A DNA stretch of 64,000 bases from DATDFB01 sp035276475 (GCA_035276475.1 DATELQ010000016.1:1-64000), one strand, 5' to 3'. Counted from the stretch's first letter, positions 1-8,893 are shown. Notes: generated from the sequence alone by a model not told the origin. Program-made: numbers and translations.

Positions 1-1110
1 CCCCTCCCCCCCGCCCACCCGCGCCGACTTCACGAAGTTGACCGTTTGCGCGAGCGCGAACGCCGCGAGCACTGCGGCGGCCAACGCGAGGAGGTCGCGG
101 CGGCGCGCGGAGACGGCGATCGCCGCGACGATCGGCAGCGCATAGAGCGCGATGCCGATCGGGCGCAGCGCGTCCCAATGCTCGCCGCTCGTCCACGCCG
201 CGGAGGCGATCGTGACTTTCGCGAGATCGACGACACTGAGCGCCCGGCCGGCGAGCGTGAAGTGGACGCCGATGGCCGTGCCGGTGCGCGAGGCGAGATC
301 GCTCATCGTCAGCGCCGCCGACGCGACGCATGCAGCAATCACGATGGCGATGCGCCAGCGCGAGGCGCGCTGCCATCGCCAGAAGAACGGCAGGGCGATG
401 GCGAGCGGCCAGGTGTAGAGCTTCGCGGCGATGGCGAGGGCCCACAGGATTGCCTCGGCCAGTGTCATTCCGAGCGGAGCGAGGAACCCCCTGCGGCGGG
501 GGCTCCCTCGCTCCGCTCGGGATGACACGGCGACCGCCACCGCCACGAGCGCGCACGCGAACGCATCGTTGCTCGCGCGCGTCACGAGCGTCTCCCACGT
601 GGGCAGGAAGGCCACGAGCGCTGCCGCCACGATCCCCGCCCCCCCATACCACCGCTCCCCGATCGTCGCGGTCGCCGCGATCGCGATCAGCGCGAATACC
701 ACGCTCGCGTAGCGCCACGCGCGCAGTTGCGTCAGCACCGTGCGCGGAAAGAGCCGCGCCAGCGGCGCGATCAGCGAGTAATACAGCGACGGCTGCTGCG
801 CCTCGTAATTCGCGCGCACGTACGGCCGCGGCGTGACGGCGCGGTCACGCACCGCCGGCGCATGCCAGTCGGCCTGCAGCAGCGCAAATGACGGCACCGC
901 GTCCCACTTCCGCTCCAGCGTCGCCTCCAGGTCCGGCGGCACCGACGCCTCCCCCATCCTCGGGTTCCGATGCTCCTCGAGCACGAACGCCAGCCGGGCC
1001 ACGTGGTACAGCTCGTCGAGCCCGGCGTACGGCGGCATCGCCTCCACCTGGATCAGCAGCCGCACCGCCGCGGCGGCGAGGAGCAGCGTGTACGCGGTCC
1101 GGCGGCTCAC
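1..1110 (-). CDS. GT-C fold membrane glycosyltransferase (ArnT/PMT/DUF2142-like), 3' end beyond window
   Basis: The frame is open from a GTG at 1110 to the left edge, so the C terminus is missing. It reads as a multi-pass inner-membrane protein: a first TM helix, then DELYH at about residues 32-36 and NYEAQQPSLYY near 101-111, followed by alternating hydrophobic segments. An acidic residue after the first helix and an Asn/Tyr-rich loop before a TM segment are typical of lipid-phosphate-sugar-dependent GT-C transferases; SNDA after PTWETLV also fits DUF2142/GT39 proteins. The substrate cannot be told. The GTG is the first possible start after an in-frame stop (1126-1128). It lies 21 bp from the divergent ABC gene. 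A palindrome at 463-526 is translated in frame. The family is fairly sure, the exact role is not. Confidence 0.7.
   Translation of the reverse strand, partial: MSRRTAYTLLLAAAAVRLLIQVEAMPPYAGLDELYHVARLAFVLEEHRNPRMGEASVPPDLEATLERKWDAVPSFALLQADWHAPAVRDRAVTPRPYVRANYEAQQPSLYYSLIAPLARLFPRTVLTQLRAWRYASVVFALIAIAATATIGERWYGGAGIVAAALVAFLPTWETLVTRASNDAFACALVAVAVAVSSRAERGSPRRRGFLAPLGMTLAEAILWALAIAAKLYTWPLAIALPFFWRWQRASRWRIAIVIAACVASAALTMSDLASRTGTAIGVHFTLAGRALSVVDLAKVTIASAAWTSGEHWDALRPIGIALYALPIVAAIAVSARRRDLLALAAAVLAAFALAQTVNFVKSARVGGGEG
463..526. repeat. Palindromic interspersed element inside the glycosyltransferase gene
   Basis: Two 22-nt arms, 463-484 and 505-526, are inverted copies with one mismatch around a GC-rich loop that itself contains a small CCCC/GGGG hairpin. 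Elements of the form TCATTCCGAGCGGAGCGAGG are known as short dispersed palindromes in soil bacterial genomes and MAGs. Here the element lies entirely inside a gene and keeps its frame; read on the minus strand it adds a peptide containing SSRAERG and APLGMT. Confidence 0.75.
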
Positions 1111-1131
1111 GCCGCGATCGTACAATCAGCC

Positions 1132-1851
1132 GTGCCCGCTTCGATCGAATTCCGCGGCGTCTCCGTCGACGGCATCCTCCACGACCTCGATCTGCGCATC
1201 GGCGCCGGCGAAGCGGTCGCGTTCATCGGCCGCAGCGGCGCGGGAAAAACGACGTCGCTGCGCCTCATCAACGGCCTGGCTACGCCGTCGCGCGGCACGC
1301 TCTTGATCGACGGCGCCGCGCCGCGCGACTTTATCCCCCTGCGCCGCCGCACCGGCTACATCATCCAGGGCTCCGGTCTCTTCCCGCACCGCACCGTCTA
1401 CGAGAACGTGGCCACGCTGCCGCGGCTCTTGAAGTGGGACGAAGACAAATCCCGCGACGACGCGAAGCGCCTCCTCGACCAGCTCGGATTGCCGTTCGAG
1501 AAATTCGCGACGCGCTATCCGCGCTCGCTTTCCGGCGGCGAGCAGCAGCGCGTCGGCATCGCCCGCGCCATCATCGCTCGCCCGGAGATCCTCCTCTGCG
1601 ACGAGCCGTTCGGCGCGCTCGACCCCATCGTCCGCCGCGAGCTGCAGGACGCCTTCACCGCCATCCGCGAGGAGCGCAACGCCACCATCGTCTTCGTCAC
1701 CCACGACCTCGCCGAGGCCATGCGCGTGGCCGAGCGCGTCATCGTCTTCGACCAGGGGCGCATCGTCGCCGACACCGCCGCGCGCGAGCTTCCGCGCCAC
1801 GACGCGCCGGCGGTGCGGGCGCTCGTCGCCGCCGCGAGTTTGCCGTCATGA
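1132..1851 (+). CDS. Osmoprotectant (betaine/choline-type) ABC transporter ATPase
   Basis: This 239-residue ABC ATPase has Walker A GRSGAGKTT, signature LSGGEQQR, Walker B ILLCDEPFGALD and the H-loop VTHD. It is closest in pattern to the OpuCA/ProV/OsmV family that drives uptake of quaternary amines, but it lacks the C-terminal CBS pair of OpuCA, so osmotic gating through CBS is not expected. A GTG at 1132 fits the conserved N terminus (IEFRGVSV) and gives a short divergent gap to the glycosyltransferase. It is the first gene of a three-gene operon; its TGA overlaps the permease ATG (ATGA). Confidence 0.88.
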   Translation: MPASIEFRGVSVDGILHDLDLRIGAGEAVAFIGRSGAGKTTSLRLINGLATPSRGTLLIDGAAPRDFIPLRRRTGYIIQGSGLFPHRTVYENVATLPRLLKWDEDKSRDDAKRLLDQLGLPFEKFATRYPRSLSGGEQQRVGIARAIIARPEILLCDEPFGALDPIVRRELQDAFTAIREERNATIVFVTHDLAEAMRVAERVIVFDQGRIVADTAARELPRHDAPAVRALVAAASLPS

Positions 1852-2450
1852 GCGCGAACATCGCACGCGCCACCGGGGAGCACGTCATGATCGTGGCCAT
1901 CGCCGTCGTCGTCGCCATCCTCATCGGCGTCCCCTTGGGCGTCTGGGCCGCGCGCCGCGCCCGCGCCGGCGGCGCCGCGCTGCGCGTCGTCGACGCCATC
2001 CAGACCATCCCCTCGCTCGCGCTCTTCGGCTTCCTCATCCCCATCCCGTTCATCGGCGGCATCGGCATGCGCACCGCCATCGTCGCGCTGATTCTCTATT
2101 CGTTGTTGCCGGTCGTGCGTAACACAGTGACGGGCATCCGCGGCGTGGAGCCGAGCGTGCGCGAGGCCGGCGTGGCCATGGGCTTCACCCCGCGGCAACT
2201 GCTGTTCGAAGTGGAGCTGCCGCTGGCGATGCCGTCGATCGTGGCCGGGGTTCGCATCGCCACGGTGACGGCGATCGGCGTGGCCACGATTGCCGCCGCA
2301 ATCGGGGGCGGCGGCCTCGGCACGCTGATTTTCCGCGGCGTGGCCATGGTCGACACGAGGTTGATCCTCGCCGGAGCTTTGCCCGCCGCGGCGCTGGCGC
2401 TGATCGCCGACGTGGTGATGACGATGATCGAACGTAGACTGATCCGATGA
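1848..2450 (+). CDS. Osmoprotectant ABC transporter permease (OpuCB/OsmW-like)
   Basis: A 200-residue integral membrane protein with about five TM helices. It carries the binding-protein-dependent permease EAA-type loop around GVEPSVREAGVAMGFTPRQL and the conserved segment AIGGGGLGTLIFRG, both typical of OpuCB/OsmY-W permeases. It starts with the ATG that overlaps the ATPase stop by 4 bp and ends with another ATGA overlap with the binding protein, so the three are translationally coupled. It is a little shorter at the N terminus than most OpuCB proteins, starting almost directly at the first helix. Confidence 0.88.
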   Translation: MSANIARATGEHVMIVAIAVVVAILIGVPLGVWAARRARAGGAALRVVDAIQTIPSLALFGFLIPIPFIGGIGMRTAIVALILYSLLPVVRNTVTGIRGVEPSVREAGVAMGFTPRQLLFEVELPLAMPSIVAGVRIATVTAIGVATIAAAIGGGGLGTLIFRGVAMVDTRLILAGALPAAALALIADVVMTMIERRLIR

Positions 2451-3307
2451 AGCGACTCTGGCTGGTGGTGCTGTTGTTCGCGTGCAGCAAGCAACCGATC
2501 GTGGTCGGCTCGAAGAATTTCACCGAGTCCGACATCCTCGGCGAGCTGGTCGCGCAGAAGCTCGAGGCCTCGCGCTGCACGGTCGACCGCCGCCTGCACA
2601 TGGGCGGCTCGCTGATCTGCGACGCCGCAATTGCCTCCGGCTCGCTCGACGCTTACGTCGAGTATTCCGGCACGGCGCTCACGGCGATCCTCCATCAGCC
2701 GGCGACGACGGACCGCGGCGCTGTCGACCGCACCGTGACCGCCGCGTACGCGAAGCGCAGTCTCCGCTGGGGCCCGAACCTCGGCTTCAACAACACGTTC
2801 GCCATGATCGTCCGCCGCGACTACGCGCAGCAGCACGGCCTGCGCGCGATCTCGGATCTGCGCAAGGTGCAGTCAGAAGTGCGGCCCGGCTTCGGCTACG
2901 AGTTCGTGGAGCGCCCCGACGGCTGGCCCGGCCTCATCGGGCGCTACCACCTCGACGTCGCCGCGCCACCGAAGACGATGGACCTCGGCCTCACGTACAA
3001 GGCGCTCGCCGCCGGCGAGATCGATCTCATCGCCGGCAACTCCACGGACGGCCTGATCGACTCCCTCGGCCTCGTGGCGCTGGCCGACGACCTCCACTAC
3101 TTCCCGCCGTACGACGCCGCGGTTGTGGCTCGCACCGACATCGACCGCAAGTGCAGCGGCGCGTCGGCCGCGCTGGCGTCGCTGGCGAGCACGATCGACG
3201 ACGCCACGATGCGCCGGCTCAACTACGAAGTCGACGGCAAGAAGCGCGACGTGGCCGAGGTGGTGCGGGAGTTCCTCAGCGCGCCGCGCGGCGGTGGAAA
3301 ACCTTGA
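2447..3307 (+). CDS. Osmoprotectant ABC transporter substrate-binding lipoprotein (OpuCC/OsmF-like)
   Basis: This 286-residue protein begins with a short lipoprotein signal (MKRLWLVVLLFACSKQ, Cys at about 14). The mature domain opens with VVGSKNFTESDILGELVAQK, a hallmark of the OpuAC/OpuCC glycine-betaine-binding fold, and later has AYVEYSGTAL and LDLGLTYKAL. It should capture the ligand in the periplasm or at the outer face for the permease encoded just upstream. Unlike some OpuCB-CC fusions, permease and binding protein are separate here. The last 32 bp overlap the 3' end of the convergent gene at 3276. Confidence 0.88.
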   Translation: MKRLWLVVLLFACSKQPIVVGSKNFTESDILGELVAQKLEASRCTVDRRLHMGGSLICDAAIASGSLDAYVEYSGTALTAILHQPATTDRGAVDRTVTAAYAKRSLRWGPNLGFNNTFAMIVRRDYAQQHGLRAISDLRKVQSEVRPGFGYEFVERPDGWPGLIGRYHLDVAAPPKTMDLGLTYKALAAGEIDLIAGNSTDGLIDSLGLVALADDLHYFPPYDAAVVARTDIDRKCSGASAALASLASTIDDATMRRLNYEVDGKKRDVAEVVREFLSAPRGGGKP

Positions 3308-4433
3308 AGTCGACGGTGCGGGCCACGAGCTCGCGGTGCTGGTCGTCGACCCGGACTTCGTAAGCGAGCGCGAAACGGCCGGGCTTCACGCCGACTACGA
3401 TCGGATTGAGCCCGTCGGTCGCCGTGGCGACGAGGGTGAACGGCTGCACCTGGCCCTCGGGCGTCATCGCGGCGCCGTAGATGTCGCCGTGCGCCTCCCA
3501 AGCGATCAAAAAGCGCTCGCCGTCCCAGGCAATCGACGGACGCGACGACGCGGACGTGTTGCCGCCGAGGATCAGCGGACTGTTGAAGGAATCGAGCTGC
3601 ACGCGGTTGCGAATGCGGACAGCCGCGATTCTGCCGCCGGGCTTTTTCGCGTCGGCGAGCCAGGCCACGAGATGCGTATCCGCGCCAAAGCCGATCGACA
3701 GCGGCGCGAGCTCGGCGGTGAAGCGCCGCGTGAACGTAAGCGTGTCGATCTGCACCTTCAAATCCCACGTTGCCGGCCGCCAGCAGGCCGACCCGAATAT
3801 GAACGGCGGCGGGCACGGCGGATTTTCCGGGGTGAACTCGCGCGACACGACGGCAATCCGTGCGCCGGGCGTAACGGCGTCGTCGAGGGCCCAGCTGTTG
3901 ATCGGCTTCATCTCCGTGACGCCGTTGCGGTCGACGGTGAAGACGTTCCCCTGCACGAGCACGGAGATGGCATTCGCGTCGCCGCCGGCGACGCGTGCCA
4001 GGCCGGAGTCAGCGAGCGGGCTGACGGCGATCGGCTGCGACGGCTCGAACGCGGCGGTGAGGCGGCAGAGCACTGCCGTCGCGGTGCGCGGCTGCCAGAT
4101 GTTTTCACGCTCGAGCCAGACGAGCGCATAGCCGCCGTCGATCGGCGAGATGTTCGGGTAGTTCGCCTCGTATGCGGCGCCGCGGAGCGGGCGCAGCTCG
4201 TGGACCGGCGTGACCGGCACGAACGCGGCGTTCAGGCGCGCCGCGTAGACCGCGTTGCCGGAGCTCCAGGCGGCGACGAAGCCGTCGCCGTCGGGCACGA
4301 TCGACATCGCCGGCGCGAGGCGCGTCTCCATCACCGGGCGAGCCGCCGTCGCGATCGAGATCGGCTCGGAAACGTACGGCTGTGCGAGCGCGGGCGAGAC
4401 GACGACGGACAGCAGCAGCAGCGCGGATTTCAT
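3276..4433 (-). CDS. Secreted protein, paralogue of the upstream gene; function unknown
   Basis: A 385-residue protein with a clear Sec signal peptide (MKSALLLLSVVVSPALAQ). The mature part is made of short repeated strands of the type GFVAAWSSGN, GYALVWLERE, FLIAWEAHGD and FALAYEVR, which suggests a beta-propeller-like exported protein. It aligns through its full length with the next gene (4438-5613), including the ends RELVARTVDFKVF and RELRFRYVDFVQF. The ATG sits 4 bp after the stop of that paralogue, so the two form one transcript. No catalytic motif is visible. I do not recognise a named family. Confidence 0.8.
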   Translation of the reverse strand: MKSALLLLSVVVSPALAQPYVSEPISIATAARPVMETRLAPAMSIVPDGDGFVAAWSSGNAVYAARLNAAFVPVTPVHELRPLRGAAYEANYPNISPIDGGYALVWLERENIWQPRTATAVLCRLTAAFEPSQPIAVSPLADSGLARVAGGDANAISVLVQGNVFTVDRNGVTEMKPINSWALDDAVTPGARIAVVSREFTPENPPCPPPFIFGSACWRPATWDLKVQIDTLTFTRRFTAELAPLSIGFGADTHLVAWLADAKKPGGRIAAVRIRNRVQLDSFNSPLILGGNTSASSRPSIAWDGERFLIAWEAHGDIYGAAMTPEGQVQPFTLVATATDGLNPIVVGVKPGRFALAYEVRVDDQHRELVARTVDFKVFHRRAAR

Positions 4434-4437
4434 GGCG

Positions 4438-5613
4438 TCACCGTACCGCCCGGCGGCGGAACTGCACGAAGTCGACGTAGCGGAACCGGAGCTCGCGGTG
4501 CGTGTAGTCGACTTGCACTTCGTAGGCGAGGGCGAAGCGATCCGGCATGACGGCGACGACGAGCGGGTTGCGCTCCTGCCCCGGCCCGGTGGCGAGCATG
4601 ACGTTTTGCAACAGCCCGTTGGGCAGGAGGACCGCGCCGGCGAGGTCGCCACCGCTCTCCCACGCGACGAGGAAACGCTGACCGTCGGAGGCGTTGGACG
4701 TTCGCGAATATATGCCGCCCGGCGTGAACGTGCCGAGGGTGCGCGGCGAGTCGAGCTTGTCGAGCGGCTGGCCGTCGGCTCGGATGCGCGCGGCGCTGAT
4801 CTGGCCGGGCGGTTTATTGAGATTGCTGAGCCACGTCACGAGATACATACCGCCGCCGAATCCGATCGCCGGCCGCGCGATCTCGTTGTCGTAGATCGCC
4901 CCGAACCCGAAATCGCCGACCGTCGCGCCCACGCTCCAATGCGGAGAGGTCAACGGGCAGGGCCAGCCGCACAGCGGGTAGTAGGTGTATTGCGGCGGCC
5001 GGTACGTCACGGCCGTGATGCCGAGCGGCGCACCGCGCGGGACCGTCGCGGCGTCGATGGGCGAGTTGCTGATCTTCGTGAAGCTGTTCCCGCCGTTGAC
5101 GTCGACGGTGTAGACGAATCCGTGCGGCACGAGGACCGAGACGGCGTGGGCGTCGCCGCCGGTGATGCGGGCGATGCCGCCGTTTTCGCCGGTCCACGTC
5201 ACGAGCGTCGCGGCCGATGGCTCGAGCGCCGATGACAGGCGGCGCAGGATGACGGCTGACTGGCGCGGCTGGTCGATGCGCTCGCGCTCGAGCGCGACGA
5301 GCGCGTAGCCGCCGTCGATGGCGTTGATGTCGGGATAGATGGCGTCGTAGGCGGTACCGAGGAACGGCTCGATCTCGCGAATCGCCACTGGCTCGAACGC
5401 AGCGTTCAGGCGCGCGGCGTAGATGTGCGATGGGTTGGTTCCCGCGCTCCAGGCGGCGATGAAGCCGTTGCCGTCGGGCACGAGCGCGATCGGCGGCGCG
5501 ATGCGCGTGGCGAAGGGCGACGCGTTGGCGACCGGGATCGACTGTTCCGCAGAGACGAAGGGCTGCGCGAAGGCAGTGGTGGCGAGGAAGAGAAGGAGGA
5601 ACGCGGACTTCAC
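4438..5613 (-). CDS. Secreted protein, first copy of a tandem pair; function unknown
   Basis: A 391-residue protein from a GTG start with signal peptide VKSAFLLLFLATTAFAQ. The body carries the same repeated strand motifs as its neighbour (GFIAAWSAG, GYALVALERE, FLVAWESGGD, FALAYEVQ) and an extra Cys pair around PLCGWPCPL. The repeats resemble blades of a beta-propeller, but this is an inference. GTG 5613 is the start that places the signal peptide at the N terminus. The promoter must lie in the 33 bp before the divergent moeA gene. Confidence 0.8.
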   Translation of the reverse strand: MKSAFLLLFLATTAFAQPFVSAEQSIPVANASPFATRIAPPIALVPDGNGFIAAWSAGTNPSHIYAARLNAAFEPVAIREIEPFLGTAYDAIYPDINAIDGGYALVALERERIDQPRQSAVILRRLSSALEPSAATLVTWTGENGGIARITGGDAHAVSVLVPHGFVYTVDVNGGNSFTKISNSPIDAATVPRGAPLGITAVTYRPPQYTYYPLCGWPCPLTSPHWSVGATVGDFGFGAIYDNEIARPAIGFGGGMYLVTWLSNLNKPPGQISAARIRADGQPLDKLDSPRTLGTFTPGGIYSRTSNASDGQRFLVAWESGGDLAGAVLLPNGLLQNVMLATGPGQERNPLVVAVMPDRFALAYEVQVDYTHRELRFRYVDFVQFRRRAVR

Positions 5614-5646
5614 AACCTTCGTACGCGGCGCCGGCGGTGGACGTCT

Positions 5647-6906
5647 ATGATGCGCGCGATGGCCACGACCTTTCAGCGCCCGCGCGGCGAGCAGATGATC
5701 GAGGTCGAGGAGGCGCAGCAGCGCGTGCTGGCCGAGGTGCCGATCTTCGATGTCGAAGAGGTGGCGCTCGTCGACGCCCTCGGGCGCGTGCTGCGCGAGG
5801 ACGTCGCCGCTCCCGAGGACGTGCCGCAGCGCGACAACAGCGCCATGGACGGCTACGCCGTGCGCGCGGAGGACGTCGCAAAGGCGCCTGTGTCGCTGCG
5901 CGTGATCGAGGATCTGCCGGCGGGGACAGTGGCAACGAAGCGCGTCGAGACGGGAACGGCGATCCGCATCATGACCGGCGCGCTGCTCCCCGAGGGGGCG
6001 GACGCCGTCGTGCAGGTCGAGCTCACCGATGCGGGCTCCGACGTCGTGCGCGTACACGAATCCGTGCCGCGCGGCGCGAACGTGCGCAGCCGCGGCGAGG
6101 ACATGCACCGCGGCGACGTCGTGCTGCGCGACGGCACGCCGATCCGTGCCGGGGAGCTCGGCGTGCTCGCCAGCGTGCAGCAACGCGCAGTGCGCGTCGG
6201 GCGGCGGCCGGAGATCGCCATCTTCTCCACCGGCGACGAGGTAATCGACGTCGACGCCCCGCGCGCCCTCGGCAAGGTGGTCAACTCGAACGCCTACGCG
6301 CTGGCGGCGCTCGTGCGCGAGGCAGGCGCGGTGCCGCGCGTGCTGCCGATCGTGCCCGACCGCGCCGAGGCGACAGTGGCAGCGATCGAGGAGGCGCTGC
6401 GGTCGGACTTCGTCGTCAGCTCCGGCGGCGTCTCCGCCGGCGCGTTCGACTTCGTCAAAGACGCCCTCGACTCGCTCGGCGCGGAGACGAAGTTCTGGCA
6501 GGTGGCGATGAAGCCGGGGAAGCCCGTCGTGCTGTCGCGCGTACGCGAGCGGCTGTACTTCGGGCTGCCGGGCAATCCGGTGTCGTGCATGGTGGCGTTT
6601 CTCTTGTTCGTGGCGCCGTCGATCCGGAAGGCGATGGGGCAGCGCTCGGCGATCCTGCCGCCGATCGCGCACGTGCGGCTCGCGGCGCCGCTGCGGGGCA
6701 AAGGCGACCGGCGCACCTACTTCCGCGTCCGCGTCGTGGCGATGGACGGCGAGCTCGTGGCGCAGCCGGCGCCGGCGCAGGGCTCGGGCGTGCTGACGTC
6801 GATGATCGGCGCGAATGGCTTGGCGATCCTCGAGCGGGGAACGACGCGCGCCGAAGCCGGCAGCGTCGTCCGCTGCGTCCTCATCGGATCAGTGGCAAGC
6901 GAGTGA
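5647..6906 (+). CDS. moeA: Molybdopterin molybdenumtransferase MoeA
   Basis: About 419 residues. MoeA inserts molybdate into adenylylated molybdopterin in the cytoplasm, the last step of Moco synthesis. Visible family signatures are QRDNSAMDGYAV near the N terminus, TGALLPEGADAVV, IAIFSTGDEV, SSGGVSAGAFDFVKD and GLPGNPVSCMVAF. ATGs at 5647, 5650 and 5659 are all possible starts; none has a strong SD, and homology begins near IEVEEAQQRVL. The 3' end overlaps the convergent PilZ gene by 26 bp. No other Moco gene is in the window. Confidence 0.93.
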   Translation: MMRAMATTFQRPRGEQMIEVEEAQQRVLAEVPIFDVEEVALVDALGRVLREDVAAPEDVPQRDNSAMDGYAVRAEDVAKAPVSLRVIEDLPAGTVATKRVETGTAIRIMTGALLPEGADAVVQVELTDAGSDVVRVHESVPRGANVRSRGEDMHRGDVVLRDGTPIRAGELGVLASVQQRAVRVGRRPEIAIFSTGDEVIDVDAPRALGKVVNSNAYALAALVREAGAVPRVLPIVPDRAEATVAAIEEALRSDFVVSSGGVSAGAFDFVKDALDSLGAETKFWQVAMKPGKPVVLSRVRERLYFGLPGNPVSCMVAFLLFVAPSIRKAMGQRSAILPPIAHVRLAAPLRGKGDRRTYFRVRVVAMDGELVAQPAPAQGSGVLTSMIGANGLAILERGTTRAEAGSVVRCVLIGSVASE

Positions 6907-7456
6907 CGCTCAGCTCCGCGAAGAGGCGCGTGAGGCGGCGCGTCTCGGCGCTCCCCTGCTCGAACGTGCGGCAGAGGAGGTCGACGTGCTCCTGCGGCTC
7001 CGACGCCGCGATGGTGAAGCCGTTCGCCGGCTGGTCGGGCAGGAGCGAGGCGCGGCGCGTCCAGACGCCGCCGTCGAATGTGTAGGTGACGAAGACGTCG
7101 GCGGCGGGGAAGCGGTCCGCGTCGACGATGTGCGGCGCTTCGTCCGTTATCTGCTGTTCGCGCAGGATCTCGGTGACAGATTCCTCGAGGAGCCGGCGCA
7201 GCACCGCCGGCACGTCGTCGAAGCGGAAGCCCGCCCTCCCCTCCTCGCACCAGACGACGGCGGCGCCGGCCTCGACGTCCTCGCCGCGCCAAGAGAATCG
7301 CACCAGGCCGCGCGCGCCGGGGCGGAGCTCGGCGTCGGTGAGCGCGAGGAGGCCGCGGGCGCTGACTTCGACGATGCGCAGCGGCACGCCGCCGAACGCG
7401 CCGTCGACCGGCTGGGTGAGGTCGAGCCGTTGGAACGCGCGCCGCTCGTCGGTCAT
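6881..7456 (-). CDS. PilZ-domain protein with a conserved novel C-terminal module (copy 1)
   Basis: A 191-residue protein. The N terminus (ERRAFQRL, then EVSARGL) matches the two c-di-GMP contact motifs of PilZ (RxxxR and [D/N/E]xSxxG). Residues from about 120 form a second module that recurs in two other genes of this window (57806-58450 and 60401-61060), with pattern GFTxAxSE, LCxxFE and RLFAELSV. The function of this second module is unknown to me. It is the second gene of a two-gene unit: its ATG overlaps the stop of the CusF-like gene (7453-7456). Confidence 0.75.
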   Translation of the reverse strand: MTDERRAFQRLDLTQPVDGAFGGVPLRIVEVSARGLLALTDAELRPGARGLVRFSWRGEDVEAGAAVVWCEEGRAGFRFDDVPAVLRRLLEESVTEILREQQITDEAPHIVDADRFPAADVFVTYTFDGGVWTRRASLLPDQPANGFTIAASEPQEHVDLLCRTFEQGSAETRRLTRLFAELSVTRLPLIR

Positions 7457-7764
7457 GGCGCTTTCTTCACGTCGGTGAGCCAATAGCGGTCGTCGTGGAC
7501 GTGGAGTCTCGCTTCGACTCTCGATTTGTCCGGCGGCAACTGCGCGACCGCCGCGCCGCGCACCGGATAGTCCATCGTCATCGCCTCCATGAATCCCGGC
7601 ACGGCCTCATGGTCGACGCGGAGGGAGTTGTCGGAGGCGTCGCGGCTGAGGATCGTTCCTTTCAGGGTGTAGAGCTTCTCCCCCGGCTCGGAGAGGGGCT
7701 TCTCCGGTTTCGTGCAGGCGAAGGGGAGAAGGACGAGCGTGGCGAGGAGGACGGCGCGGCGCAT
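7453..7764 (-). CDS. CusF/SCO-type copper-binding domain lipoprotein
   Basis: A 103-residue lipoprotein with signal MRRAVLLATLVLLPFAC. The mature part has YTLKGTILSRD, HEAVPGFMEAMTMDYPV and LTDVKK, the pattern of the small copper-chaperone domain (CusF-like, also found at the N terminus of SCO1 proteins), where HEAIPGxMxAMTM supplies His and Met ligands for Cu(I). It likely binds copper in the periplasm. It is the first gene of a pair with the PilZ gene, with a 4-bp overlap. No cus efflux gene or cytochrome oxidase gene is nearby. Confidence 0.75.
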   Translation of the reverse strand: MRRAVLLATLVLLPFACTKPEKPLSEPGEKLYTLKGTILSRDASDNSLRVDHEAVPGFMEAMTMDYPVRGAAVAQLPPDKSRVEARLHVHDDRYWLTDVKKAP

Positions 7765-7773
7765 CGGGGCGGA

Positions 7774-8880
7774 TTATAGGTTTGCAAGCGCCAACGCCGG
7801 CGTTGCCGGTGAGCTGACCAGCTCGATCGTGAAGCAGGAGCCCTCGCCGGGGGCGCTCTTCACGCTGACGTCGCCGCCCATGGCGCGGGCGAGGTCGCGG
7901 CTGATCGCCAGGCCGAGGCCGACGCCGCGGCGCGCGCCGATGCCGGCGGCCGGATCGAGCTGCACGAACGGCGCGAAGATATGCTGCAACTGGTCGGGCG
8001 GAATGCCGATCCCGGTATCGCGCACGTGGATGCGCGCCGAGGTCTCGTCGCCGTCGCACCACAGCGCCACCTCGCCGCCCGGCGGCGTGAACTTCACCGC
8101 GTTGGTCAAGAGGTTGAGAAGGATCTGCTGGAGCCGGTCGGGATCGGCGGCGGCGACGATCTCGGATGGCGAATCCCGCAGCGTGAACTGCAAACCCGCT
8201 TCCGTGGCCTGCACGTGCATCAGCTTCGCGGCGCGCGCGACCGCGTCGCGGACCACGACCGGCTCCGTGCGGACGTGGATCTGCCCCGCTTCGGCGCGCG
8301 CGAACTCGAGGATGTCGGTCATGAGCGTCATCTGCATCCTGCAGGCGGCCATGATGGTCTCGATGGCCTGCATCTGATCGGAGCTGAGGAGCTCCGCGTC
8401 GGCGGCCAGCAACTGCGCGTTGCCGTAGATCGTGGTGAGCGGCGCCCGCAGGTCGTGCGACATCATCGACAGGAACTTCGCCTTCGCGGCGCTCGACTCC
8501 TCGGCCAGGCGCCGGGCCTGCAGCAGTTGGTCTTCGTATTCGTGCCTCCGGATCATCCGCAGGCAGACGCAGTCGTTGACCGCGCGCCCGTCGCGCTCGT
8601 TGCGCGCGGCGTTGAGCAGCACGGGGATCTCCTCGCCGCTCTTGGTGCGCAGGGCGATGTAGATCTCTTCGGCGCCGCGCTCCATCTTGAGCAGCGGCAT
8701 GAGATAGGTGTGGTAGAAGATCCGCCCGCCCGGCGGCAGGAGCTTCTCGACGTGCCAGCCGGCGATCTCGACGCGCGAGTAGCCGAGCATGTCGGCGAGC
8801 GTCTGGTTCACCTCCACGATCGTCCCATCGTCGGCGAAGGTGAAGTAACCGCACGGCGCGGTGTTCAACAGGGAATCCAT
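7774..8880 (-). CDS. PAS-domain histidine kinase, coupled to RsbQ-like hydrolase
   Basis: A 368-residue soluble kinase. The N-terminal PAS domain (about 1-115) includes GGRIFYHTYLMPLLKM, a segment common in PAS domains of RsbP-type regulators. Then come the HisKA H-box FLSMMSHDLRAP (His142), the N-box LQQILLNLLTNAVKF and G-boxes DTGIGIP and GVGLGLA. There is no TM segment, so input probably reaches PAS in the cytoplasm. The gene starts 13 bp after the stop of the RsbQ-like gene, which suggests that the hydrolase makes or releases the PAS ligand. No response regulator is adjacent. Confidence 0.85.
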   Translation of the reverse strand: MDSLLNTAPCGYFTFADDGTIVEVNQTLADMLGYSRVEIAGWHVEKLLPPGGRIFYHTYLMPLLKMERGAEEIYIALRTKSGEEIPVLLNAARNERDGRAVNDCVCLRMIRRHEYEDQLLQARRLAEESSAAKAKFLSMMSHDLRAPLTTIYGNAQLLAADAELLSSDQMQAIETIMAACRMQMTLMTDILEFARAEAGQIHVRTEPVVVRDAVARAAKLMHVQATEAGLQFTLRDSPSEIVAAADPDRLQQILLNLLTNAVKFTPPGGEVALWCDGDETSARIHVRDTGIGIPPDQLQHIFAPFVQLDPAAGIGARRGVGLGLAISRDLARAMGGDVSVKSAPGEGSCFTIELVSSPATPALALANL

Positions 8881-8893
8881 ACAGCTCCGCGGC

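Noticed and set aside
1..525. Plus-strand frame of 159 residues at the left edge
   Set aside because: Arg/Asp-rich shadow of the minus-strand glycosyltransferase; it ends in the palindrome and has no domain.
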